Origin: Gnetum montanum
Taxonomy: Eukaryota; Streptophyta; Gnetopsida; Gnetales; Gnetaceae
NCBI GenBank assembly: GCA_015680685.1
Contig: MNCI01004153.1
Location: 2,130 to 66,129, forward strand
Direction: 5' to 3'
Length of the DNA: 64,000 nucleotides
Shown here: in pieces, positions 33,940 through 44,649 of the stretch
Layout: every line of letters starts with the position of its first letter
Numbering within the stretch: the first letter of the stretch is position 1
The notes under the pieces: model-generated
What the model was told of the DNA's origin: nothing
Databases searched by the model: none
The model's input: the letters and a program-made list of their open reading frames with translations, nothing else
Translations under genes and position numbers: made by a program

Positions 33940-34412
33940 TTATTGTCCCATCTTAACTGAGACAAGTGATTAACAACCACATTCTCAATTTCCTTTCAAT
34001 CTACCATTATGAGATCAAATTTCTGCAGGATCACTAGCCACTGTATGACATGAGGGCTTACCATTAATTTGTTCATGAGGAATAGAATTGCACTATGGTT
34101 TGTGTGCACAAACACCTTATACCCTAGCACATAGTGCTAGAATTTTTCCAAGACATACATCACTATCATCAATTCTTTTTCTATTATGCTATAATTTAGC
34201 TATGTACCCATAATGCTTCTACCCACATAATGAATATAGTAAGGACATTTTTGTTCATCCAACTGCATAAGCAAAACTCCCAAGGCATAATTTGATGCAT
34301 TCTTCATGATGTGGAAAGGTCTAGAATAGTCAATTTCTCATAGAATTGGAGTTTCTAGAAGCTTATACTTGAGATATTGGAATGTGCATTCGCATTCCTT
34401 AGTCTAGACAAA
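33940..34412 (-). pseudogene. pol: A2 RNase H
   Basis: Reverse complement gives the KVFVHTNHS..LFLMNK relic and EIENVVVNHLSQL-like end of the A family RNase H, with multiple stops. The upstream side is cut by C; about 40 bp of the domain linker are missing at the junction relative to A3. Confidence 0.65.
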
Positions 34413-34413
34413 T

Positions 34414-35239
34414 GCGTTGACGTGGCCACATCGACGCATCCCTCCATGCGTCGATGTGGCCCTGTTTATGCAAGGCCTGTTGTAGCCTATAAATAAGTGG
34501 CCCTCCGCCACACCTAGGCATCTTTTTAGTCAGTTGTAGTGAAGCCCTTGCATTTTTTTTCCATAGGAGTTAGAATATTTTCCCAATGCATGCATGCAGT
34601 GTGATGCTTGTAATTGTACAACACCTTTATTCAAGTGTGACGTACTTGGACACGCATATGACCAGAAATAAAGATCGAGATTACTTCATCATTGCAGCAT
34701 TCACTTAATTTTAATTGGTTAATTATTATTGTTAATTGTTATTATTATTTATTATTTTCTTAGTTAATATTTCTTTACCATCATTTACTATTCTTGTTGT
34801 TAAATGTGAAATGAGTACGACTTAATCACGAGCATTTAAGTGTGACTACTTGGTAACCCAGTAGTGTACCTAGGATCTATGCTTGGTAATCCCAGTAGTA
34901 GTCATGCACGAGGTCCAAGATGTGTATAGATGATTAAGGAACAGATGCTCATTGCACTTAGGTTAGCTTAGACTTGATTTCCTATTACTCATTAGTTTAA
35001 TCAAGATTATTTTCCATTGTCTCTAGGAGTAGCACTAATTTAGGATCACATCACGCACCTCACTTTGGACTAAACCATACGTGACAAAGCAAATACTAGT
35101 CTAGGTGGAAAGACAACGAACTGTGATCAATGTGTAACTATCTAGATACCATGACTAGCCTGTCCATGGAGTTCGACTGGATCACACGTGAACACTCTTA
35201 TTCACATGGTTGGGCATAGGGGTACCTAGTCGCTCATCA
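34414..35239 (+). repeat. C 5' LTR, lacking about 60 bp of its start
   Basis: Aligns with 39332-40166. Contains CATCGACGCATCC/CATGCGTCGATG inverted repeats (34428-34458), then TATAAATA at 34489-34496, and ends CTCATCA directly before the primer site. Confidence 0.85.
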
Positions 35240-35240
35240 T

Positions 35241-35258
35241 TGGCACCGTTGTCGGGGA
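35241..35258 (+). other. C primer-binding site
   Basis: TGGCACCGTTGTCGGGGA differs from the Athila-type site TGGCGCCGTTGCCGGGGA by two transitions. It starts one base after the LTR. Confidence 0.8.
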
Positions 35259-35378
35259 TGGTGCTAGTTATTTAGATTATTTACATCATACAATATTGCT
35301 GTAACAAATCCTTGACGATATATCTTTCAGAAAAATAATAATAATAATTGTAATTAAATCACACACAAATTTACAACC

Positions 35379-37412
35379 ATGTCTCTCCTATAAGACTATA
35401 ATAATGCCACATCTAGTGAGGCAATTCATTGGAGAACCAACGAATATTATAATAATGAAGATTGGAGTATGCAACCCGAGGTGGGGGTTTTTTATAAACA
35501 TAAACAAAGACAACATTGCCCCAACACATGAAAGCATAACTTACCTGATGACGATGAACCCCTACTGGCCACTACAAGCTTAACGGAAATACAAGAGGCT
35601 ATTCAAATAGCCCACAGGCATCATAAGGAAAGTTGTCTACCCATGCTTGATTTAAACAACTTTCCCAAGTTTTCAGGAGGCTATGATTCAGATCCACAAC
35701 AACATTTACAAGCCTTCTACGATGCCTGTACATGGAAAAATATTGATAATGGGTGGTAAAAACTTAAGCTCTTTCCTATGACACTCGTTGGCCAAGCAAA
35801 AGTATGGTATAGGTCGTTAAAACCAAAATCAATTTGACGTTGGCCGACAATGGTATAACTTTTCAGTGAAAGATATCAAACCTATGCAAGAGTGTCAGCC
35901 TTGAGGAGACAAATCCAAGAATGGAAACAAGCACAACATGAACCCTTGGACATGGCCTTAGAAAGATATCATGCACTGTTAAACAACTACCTAGGCCATG
36001 GGTTCTCCGAGGAAAGGCTAATGTACCATATCATTGATGGGCTCCGTAATGAAACAAGGGAGACCCTAGGGATGTACACCCGAGGTAAACTATATGAGCT
36101 ACGAACCCATCAACTCCAAGAGCTTATTAAGCAGATAGCAAAAGAAGAAGGAGAAACACCCAAATGGGAGAATGTTGAAAGTTCTCAAGAGGACCAAAAT
36201 CTTAACTTAATAAGGATCCATGATCATGAAGGGGAGAAATCAACTCACTTCAAGGAGGTGGAATCATCTTTGCCAATCCTACAATCACTAGATGAAATTG
36301 AGGCAAAGATTAATAAGATGATGGACTGGGTACATGAAAGATGTGGAGAATATGCCAACATTATTAGAGGAAGAACCATGATGAACCAAGAAATAGGACA
36401 GAACCCCACTAGACAATCAGAAAGAAGGGTTGAAGAGAATAAGGATAAGAACTCAATTGCCAATCATACGTATCAATGTAATATTTGCTTGTACGATCAC
36501 CCCAAAGGTCAATGTCCAATTTTGTCACATTTACATGAGCATTGGGGAGGAATGTTACATCCAGAGTTCGTACAAAAATACTGTGTCCAACCACAGTGGC
36601 AAAAACCTCAGTCGTGGGGGAGGCCACCACCAACTGGACCATACCCTTCGTATGTCCCAGCACCAAATGCTTATTATGTTCAACACCTTGTTTCTCCAAC
36701 AAGATCAGCATCCTCTACCTCACCTCATCGTTATCATTCTCCCGAGTACTATCCACCCATGTCCTCTCCAACAAGATCACCACCTCATGTGCCTTACACT
36801 TCTCCTCAACCTCAATATTCTCATACTTCACCCCCTTTTACATCATCGCCAGCTATGCTAGAAGATTTTGCACCACAACACCAACCTACAAACGTTACTT
36901 GTGCTACTACTATCAACAGCAGTGGAGGTTCTTCACAACATCGAAGGCGTCCCTTCTTTAGACGTGACCATCGAAAGGGACACCACAGTTCAGAAACCAC
37001 TACATCCACCAACTCAGCACAAATCCAACACTGCGGTGCATCTTCCTCTTCGAACCCAACACCTCATGTTACCTTATCAAGGCCACCACTCAATACTCCA
37101 ACAACCATGGGGCCCAATGAATATTGCCACATGGGGAGGCATGTTGATCCTTGCATACCATCTTATGGTCACAAGTACCATAGTGGGTCAACTCCTTATA
37201 AATTAACCATATCTTATAACTTGCCCCACTATGTCAACTCTAATCAAGTGTGTGAACCCCAATGGGGTAAGTATGACCAGGTCCCAATATTTTCAACATG
37301 CAAGGATCCCCACCTTCCATTTATTAATTCTACCATGCTCAACCATTTAGTTATGGGGGGTATCCTCCATTCTAACAACACAGAATTAATAAATGTTTTT
37401 CTGTTTCTTTAA
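35379..37412 (+). pseudogene. gag: C gag
   Basis: Structural polyprotein. A single frame from ATG 35379 to 37412 (678 codons) is broken by five stops (three TAA, two TGA), all before 35892 and all C-to-T compatible; the last 506 codons are open. The retrotransposon gag domain (about residues 85-260) reads LNNFPKFSGGYDSDPQQHLQ, KLKLFPMTLVGQAKVWYRSL and LNNYLGHGFSEERLMYHIID. A zinc-knuckle-like CNICLYDHPKGQCP follows at about residue 365. A Pro/Ser/Tyr/His-rich tail comes next. No protease follows, which is why the element is classed as gag-only. It is the best-preserved coding sequence in the window. Confidence 0.85.
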
Positions 37413-38658
37413 TTTTGCAACTTTTTGTTTTCTAGTTTTTCACCCCTTTAATTTATTGTTTTATCTTTTTGTCTTTTTATCTTTTTATGAGTAATCTCAT
37501 CCATGAATAAAACACTCATGTGGCTCATTGGTTGAGGTGTTATTCTATGCTATCAAGTCTCAGGTGACTAATTATTTGAATAGCAATCCCATCACATCCA
37601 CCCAACCATTCCATTAATAAGAGGTTCTTCTCTAGGTACGATGATATTCTTAACATCATTAAAACTTAAAGTAATTTTGTGCTCATTGTGCCTAGAGTGA
37701 AACATGATGGACTAAGAGGGAATGGCCAGGGTGTGACATCAAGGGAACTTGTGGATTCTCTTTGGTGACGTCTATAGGTACTATCATGCAGCTTGGTTGT
37801 ACTAAGATCCTTGTAGATCTAACAAAAAATTGGAGTAAGAGTATTAAAGGCACCCAATAAAGACAAGATTTTCAAAAAAAAAGGAAAAAAGAGAGTGTGC
37901 CAAAGCGGCCAAACAAAAAAAATTTGCTGCAAAGAAATTCCAAGTCACTCCTCCCTTGCACAAAACACCAAGTGATCGTACACCTTGTTATCATGGTGCT
38001 CTTATGGTTGTCCATCATTGGATGAAACAATGCGATGTCACTGATCAGAGGAATGGACTTGGTCTTGACTTTGAAACAACGGGCTAATGACACATTAATC
38101 ATGCCCTATACTCAAGGTTCATTGTGCCCTGGGTCAGTTACCTCATGTCCCAATCTCTGCAATCCCTTCTTTGATTCATCCCACTCGTTGTTCATGTATT
38201 TGTGATTCATGTATTGTATAGCATTGAATTCATACCTCATCACAGTGGTATCAACATGTGTGTGTTTTGTTGCATCAGTATAGATTACATTTAACCCTTC
38301 TAGTGCCTACGGACATCTTAAGGTGTGGTTATGCAAGGCATATAGGTTGGAACCTGCTTTGGGGAGGACCCACTTGTGTGACTTTTATAATTTTTACTTG
38401 TTGCACACCACCACATCATCTTATACCCTCCGAGTATTTCATTTCCAAATCTATTCTTTCCTTTGTCATAATTTTATCCAACATTCCTCAACACTAGGTC
38501 TAACATTAAACTGGTAGGGAAACTTCCTTGAAAAATTTCTAACTCTAAAATCACACTGACTAAAGAATTCAACATTTATTAAAGGAAATGATTAAGGTAT
38601 GAAATCATTAAAATTTTTTCAATAACCTTACTAAAAATTGATCTTTGTGTGATTATAG
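37413..38658 (+). other. C region between gag and third ORF
   Basis: Begins with the T-rich tract that follows integrase in A1, then the same untranslated region (ggggaggacccacttgtg at 38361 matches ggaaggacccacttac in A1). The pro-pol segment of an A-like ancestor has therefore been removed between gag and this tract. Ends TTGTGTGATTATAG at the ATG. Confidence 0.6.
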
Positions 38659-39200
38659 ATGGCCCCTAAAAGAAGATAAAAAGGAGGGGCTTCTCAAGGT
38701 GCAATCGAACGACTTGGGGGAGGCAACGGCCAAAGACCTCATTAAGAACATGTAGAGTAGAAGGCACAATCATTCAGCATCCATCATGAAACTCTTATTA
38801 CTGCATAATCTATCCAAGCAAAGGAAGAAGAGGTTAGGGTCCAAGACTATGAAAAGGAACGATGGCTATTTTTGGCATGGCATGTCAAGGACAATCAAGT
38901 ATTCCTGCAGCTGCCGTGTCCATGAAAAGTGCCGACTCCATCAAACATTAGAACATCAGCATGGACTACTCATAATCCTCAAATAGAAGAGGAGAAATGT
39001 TAGGTGCTTCTTCAATGGTATCAATCTTAGAAGCCTGATGCATAGGACAAAGGAAAGGCACCCATGGAGGAGCCACCACTACTAGGAACCCCATGAGTTC
39101 CACAAATTTTGTCATTTTGTGTCTGTGTCCCAATTTTATCATATCCACTACAACATGAATAAATTTCTAGTTAGTCAATAATCCCATACCTATCCACCAT
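38659..39200 (+). pseudogene. C third ORF, shortened remnant
   Basis: ATG 38659 directly follows the acceptor-like AG and begins MAPKRR, like MPPKKKN in A1 and MASKGK in A3. Only about 180 codons remain before the 3' untranslated region, against about 900 in A1. Stops and frameshifts are frequent. The final part with KAPMEEPPLLGTP corresponds to the end of the A1 ORF, so the middle was deleted. Confidence 0.5.
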
Positions 39201-39268
39201 TTTTTCAATTGAGCTTGTTCCTCACTTTCTCTAACTCAAGGACGCATTTTTCCTCAATCGTGGGAGTA

Positions 39269-40166
39269 TGATGAAGTGCTATATAGTCGATGTGTCGACT
39301 AGGCTACATATATGGAACCTCGTATACATGGCCGTGTCAACATAGCCATGTCGACGCATCCCTCCATGCATTAAAGTAGCCCCATTTACGCAAGGCCTAT
39401 TTTAGCCTATACATAAGTGGCCCTCCGCCACACCTAGGCATCCTTTTAGTCAGTTGTAGCAAAGCCCTTGCATTTTGTTTCTATAGGAATTAGAATATTT
39501 TCCTAGTGCATGGCCGCAGTGCGATGCTTGTAATTGTACAACACCTTTATTCGAGTGTGATGTACTTGGACATGCACATGATCCGAAATAAAGATCAAGA
39601 TTACTTCATCATTGCAGCATTCACTTAGTTTTAATTGTTTAATTGTTATTGTTAATTGTTAATTTTTATTGTTATTTATTGTTTTCTTAGTTAATATTTC
39701 TTTACCATTATTTACTATTCTTGTTGTTAAATGCAGAATAAATATGACTTAATCACGAGCATTTAAGTGTGACTACTTGGTAACCTAGTAGCATACCTAG
39801 GATCTACGCTTGGTAACCCTAGTAGTAGTCGTGCACAAGGTCCAAGATGTGTACAGATGATTAAGGAATGGATGCTGATCACACTTAGGTTAGCTTAGAC
39901 TTCATTTCCTATTACTCATTAGTTTAATCAAGATTATTTTCCATTGTCTCTAGGAGTAGCACTAATTTAGGATCACATCATACATCTCACTCTAGACTAA
40001 ATCATACGTGACAAAGAAAATACTAGTCTAGGTAGGAAGACAGCGAACTACGATCAACGTGTAACTATCTAGATACCACGACTAGCCTATCCACGGAGTT
40101 CGACCGGATTGCACGTGAACGCTCATATTCGCATGGTTGGGCATAGGGGTACCTAGCCGCTCATCA
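39269..40166 (+). repeat. C 3' LTR
   Basis: TGATGAAGTG...CTCATCA, 898 bp, preceded by the purine-rich gtgggagta. The U3 part contains several GTCGATGTGTCGAC-type palindromes. Followed at 40167 by A2 RT sequence. Confidence 0.85.
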
Positions 40167-41040
40167 ACAATCTTAGAAAATTCTCAATGAATCACCAATA
40201 GTAGCCAGTGTGTCCAAGGAATGACCTCACATCTTTAACTATTTCTGGCTATTCAATAATTCCTTGCATGACCCTTATTTTTTTATGATTCACCTCGATC
40301 CATTTTTCTGATATTCTATGCTCCAACACAATGCCTTCTTAGATCATGAAATGGCCTTTCTACTAGTTGAGCATAAGGTTTGTCTCCACACACATTTTTA
40401 GAACTTTCTCAAGATAGTAGAGGGCCTACTCAAATGTAGCTCCATAGGTGAAGAAGTCATCCATGAAGACTTCCAACCTGCTACCAATCTATTGTTGGAA
40501 GATGCTTAGGATAAGGCATTAAAATATATCAGGGCAATTGCATAGGCCAAATGACATCTTTTTATATGTGAAAGTCCCCCAATGACTCATGAATGTTATT
40601 GTGGCTTGATCTTCTAATGCAATCTAGATTTGGTTATAGCCACTATAACCATCTAGAAAGTTCTAAAAGTAATGCCCAGAAATAGTGTCCAACACTTGGT
40701 CCACAAATGGTAATGAAAAATGATCCTTGTATGTTGCCATGTTCAACAACTTCAATTCGATACAAACCCTCCACTTTCCACCTTTCTCTGGCATGATCAT
40801 GAGAGGTCTAACCCACTCACTATCCATGATAGGGTAGATAAACCCCACCTTGAGGGGTTGTTCAATCTCCTTCTTGAAAATCTTCTTAAATTTGGGGTTC
40901 AACTGCTACTACGAATACCTCTTTAGCTTAATGGAGGCATCTATGTAGATGCGGTGCTAGCATATCCATGGATCAATTCCAATCAATTTATGTTATGACC
41001 AAGCAAAGGTTGTTGGTCATTTTTTAACCATCTCTAATAG
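40167..41040 (-). pseudogene. pol: A2 reverse transcriptase
   Basis: Open - strand stretch 40663-40902 reads EIEQPLKVGFIYPIMDSEWV, MPEKGGKWRVCIELKLLNMA and DHFSLPFVDQVLDTISGHYF. Lower down come VGRLEVFMDDFFTYG (FMDD near 40460-40475) and the IVLEHRISEKWIE-like end. Stops and frameshifts elsewhere. Same family as A1 and A3. Confidence 0.85.
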
Positions 41041-41049
41041 TTTCTTTTT

Positions 41050-41290
41050 CTACACAGGAGCAAGCTTGGCATTGATTATTTCCAACTTCCCATTGTTCAA
41101 AAAAGCATACTTCATATTAACTAGCAAATTTTTCAACTCTAGAGGCTCTTGTTTAAAGCTTTCAAGGACTTTACATTCTTCCCAATTGATGTCATTTGGT
41201 TTATCAAAGAGTTGACAATGGATTTTCTCCATTTCATTCATGCCTTCAATGTAGGCACTTTTTAGGCTCTTAATGTGTTCCATGCATATG
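41050..41290 (-). pseudogene. pol: A2 protease-RT linker
   Basis: 77 open codons reading MEHIKSLKSAYIEGMNEMEK and PLELKNLLVNMKYAFLNNGK; conserved with 8371-8607 and 60657-60950. Part of the pol polyprotein between protease and RT. Confidence 0.75.
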
Positions 41291-41349
41291 GTTGAGCTAT
41301 TTTCAAGTTTAGCTATTAGCCACTAGGTGCCCTCCTATTTTATGACTAC

Positions 41350-41960
41350 TACATATAGGCACCTTTGGATTTCTGTCACATCGACACATTGTTTGCATGT
41401 TGTGATAGATGTGCTTTCCACAGTCTATAATTTATGCACATAGTTTCACCCTATGTCATTGTACATAATGCATGGAATGTGCTTCATCTTGATCTTCCCA
41501 AATTCATTTTCCTTAAAAATTTTCAAGAATGGGTCTTAGATTCCTAGTTCTGCATCAATTATGCTCAACCAAGCCCTTTCCATGATGATTAGGAGATCCC
41601 CTTTATAATTGTCTACACAAATCACCAAGAAGTCAGCAGGATAGGATCACCTACAAATGGTGGTCATAATGTCCTCAACTAATCCCAAAGGAACAATGAT
41701 AGACTAATCTACCAACTCAAGATGAATGTTACTCTTCTTGAGTGGAGGTAGGTTCCAAGCTTTGTACATTTCATGAGAGATCAAATTCACACTAGAACTT
41801 GAGTCTAGAATAGTCTTATAAGGCTAATTCCTAGTGATTTTCAAATAAATGAGGGGACTTCCAAGATCAAACCTTTTCCTAGGAAGATGGGTAGCCTTGA
41901 TCAATTCTATGATAGTATGGGTCAACATTACCATGTAGACCTTGGGAGGCATTTAGTTTA
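41350..41960 (-). pseudogene. pro: A2 aspartic protease
   Basis: Reverse complement reads KTILDSSSSVNLISHEMYKA, then LELVD and DYNGDLLIMMERAWLS. The Asp of the active-site region survives, the following Thr/Gly do not. Stops present. Confidence 0.6.
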
Positions 41961-44629
41961 AAGGTCTCTTAAATGACATAGAAGAAGATGACGGAGAAGT
42001 AAAGTCATCAACTACAAGTATCTATGAGGGCTTAAAAGGATTGTTGGTTTAAAAGAAAGGTATTTTATAGGGTTTATTTTCTAAACCACTTAGCTAGAAA
42101 GTTGATTGTAAGTTAATAGCCCTTGTGGTGTTTCTTTGTTGTGGTTGGATAGGAATTTTGTCCTACATGGATGAAGCTGGTGGTAATTAAGTTAAGGGCA
42201 AAGGTATAGGTGAAAAAGGATGAGTAGGGTAGAATGGAAATGAGGATTCTCCTCTTAGAGATTGAGCTCTATAGTATTTAAGAGGGTAGTAGTGGTGTTG
42301 GAAAGATGCATGACTAGAAGATTCATGTAGAGAAATCAGTTGCTGAGCATAGTACCCATACGGGTCTGGCTACCAGTAAGGGTACTACTACCTTGATAGT
42401 AACATCTCCCATGACTATGGATGTTGCCACTACTGGTATTGCTCATGAGGTTGGGGTGGAGCTCCACTCAAATAGTAGACTTATTGTTGTTAGAACTACC
42501 TGTAGTTACCTTGAGAGTAAGACAACCTTCTGGGTGCTTGCCTTCTTGTTAATCTAGGATTTAGCATGTGCACCCCAAATTCCTACAAGTGTGATGTAAT
42601 TGGACAACATCCCTTAGGATGTTCGTATTAATAGATATCACACCCACCATCATCATTTGTTTCATATTTTGTAACCTCCTCAATAATAGTAGCTTTGCCC
42701 TTACTTCTTTGATGGGCATGTTAAGCTTCTTTCATTATTCTTCAGTCATGACCACTACTTTGCTCTTTGCACTCTTCTACTATTCTAAGAGAACTGTGAG
42801 ACCTCTCACCCAAAGAATCCCACATTTTTTCTACCTTGGATGATATTTCAGAAATATATTTTTGAATCAATAATATTTTCTATTACACCACTTCATCAAG
42901 TGATGCCTCCTCCACGTTGTCACAAAACTAGACTTTCCTTTTTTAGATGGAAGGGTCCCGATCGTACTCCTTTGCACTTTATCTCTTTTTAAACTCATCT
43001 TCTTCTTTATTCACCTGCTCAACTAGCCTTTAGATCTAATGGGCTCTAAGTTCTAAAAGTCTCCCTTGGGCATAGAGCCCAAGAGTTCTCCTCATTTTTG
43101 TTCAAAGCCCATCTATGATATGGCCAAGTTTCTCCATTTGATAAAAGCAATGGCCTATGCACCTATGCAATAGAGAGTAATATTTGCTCATGGCCACATC
43201 CAAGGATTCATGTGTTCCTTGTCTCCACCCTTGAATTTTCTTCCTTAGATTAGACACTTAGGAGTATGTTTGATACTCGTCATTTAAAAGTTCAAGCATC
43301 ATACCTCATCGCTTAATTAATTCTGATTCTAAGGAATGGTACTAGCTTTCAGCCTTCTTGATGAGTGTCCTAGGGAACAAATTTTATTTTTACCATTCAT
43401 TTTCAATGTTTTACAAGGCATTGGCATTGTGAAAGGCCTGAAGATGATTCTATGGATTTGAGTTATATCCCCCTCAAACTTGGGGATATTGTTCATATCC
43501 AACCTTTTGATTCTTTTGTCTTTCACATGCCTTGTTGGAATTCTCATAGCCTCTGCAATATTCAACATGTTTCTTGTTGCAAGTAAAGGCTCATCATAGT
43601 CATAGTCCCTATGATGTCCATGATGCCTATGATGTCCTCTACTATCCCTTCATTCATGACGATGAGCCTACCTTGATTTCCCACACCCCTGGTCTCTACT
43701 ATTTTGGATGGCCCTGTGATCATTTCTATCTCACTTATCACCTCCATCATGATCACATCCTCTACAACTTTAGTTAGAACTAGAGGAAGAAGAAGATGAC
43801 GACATAAAAGGTGAAGAGGGAGGAGAGCCAAAACCAACACAATGCCTACTAATCCCTCTTCTTAGGTCACCATCACGTTCACCATGTCTATCTTCTTCTT
43901 GGTACTTATCTTGGTTCCTACCTTGACTTCCTCCTTTGGAGCCTCCATGGTCATGGGATCCATTATTTCTTAAACTAAGATTATTTACAGTGGAGTGTAA
44001 ATTCTAGTTAGGTCCTCCTTCATCAAAGAATAAGGGAGAAGAGTTAATGTTTTAAGAACCACCAAAGAAGGAATCCTCACCTTCCTTCTAGCCCAATAGG
44101 AACAAGGGATTTGTTAACCGTTTTCCCTTTGATGCCTCGTAGCATACCTCCTATTGTCAATCTTTCTTACATTTTTCCTTAATGGGATGATAACCCAATA
44201 GTCATGATCCTACATAACATCTTTAGCATTGAGCCCCTATATGCCCAATTTCATGAGAGCTTGGAGTAGCATCGCAAGAACTAATCAATCGGGCAGCAAC
44301 ACAATGCTATCCTCCATGTCCCTCCATCGTAGTTGTTCATCTTGATGTAGGATGAAGGTAAATTCTAACACATAATCATTAGGATAATTATATACCACTC
44401 TGCATTGTTGGGGCACTAGTGGTTTTAACCCATTATACCTTTGTTGATTGGATCCACCTTCATACGATGGCAGAGAATCTCCCTATGAGAAGAATCCATA
44501 TTAGATTGGAAGAAAATTGGTGTGCTCTTATGGTTATTATTATTTTCTTAATGATGTTAACTTTCGAGTCCATTACAACATCTTTGAATAATTTCACTAA
44601 CTCCTAGATAGTGCACATAGCTAACTAAA
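41961..44629 (-). pseudogene. gag: A2 gag and leader
   Basis: The gag domain is at about 42900-43560 on the - strand: NHLQAFHNANAL, NLFPRTLI, SWYHSLE, and CIGHCFYQMEKLGHIIDGL, parallel to the C gag motifs. The Pro/Tyr-rich tail is at 42000-42640 and a Ser-rich N-terminal part near 43560-43830. Dense stops. 44100-44629 is the leader and gag start. Confidence 0.65.
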
Positions 44630-44648
44630 GTCCCTAGCAATAGTGTCA
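44630..44648 (-). other. A2 primer-binding site
   Basis: Reverse complement TGACACTATTGCTAGGGAC, adjoining LTR end CTCATCA, is a transition-degraded TGGCGCCGTTGCCGGGGAC. Confidence 0.65.
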
Positions 44649-44649
44649 A

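Larger units (their letters stand above)
34414..40166 (+). mobile_element. Element C, pol-less Athila-like element (TR-GAG)
   Basis: Two LTRs (34414-35239, 39269-40166), a primer site of the A-family type, a gag gene, then directly the T-rich tail, untranslated region, and a remnant third ORF seen in A1/A3. Protease, RT, RNase H and integrase are absent without trace. It is inserted in A2 in opposite orientation. It would need enzymes from an autonomous relative such as A. In the last 140 bp of the two LTRs I count 16 differences, 15 of them transitions. Confidence 0.85.

Noticed and set aside
35241-35258. tRNA gene
   Set aside because: Only the 18-base primer complement is present, with no tRNA body around it; the same holds for 2379, 44630, 48612 and 52304.
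36409-36961. Several 70-140 codon frames on both strands inside C gag
   Set aside because: They are out-of-frame shadows of the long gag frame with low-complexity Pro/Ser/His composition.
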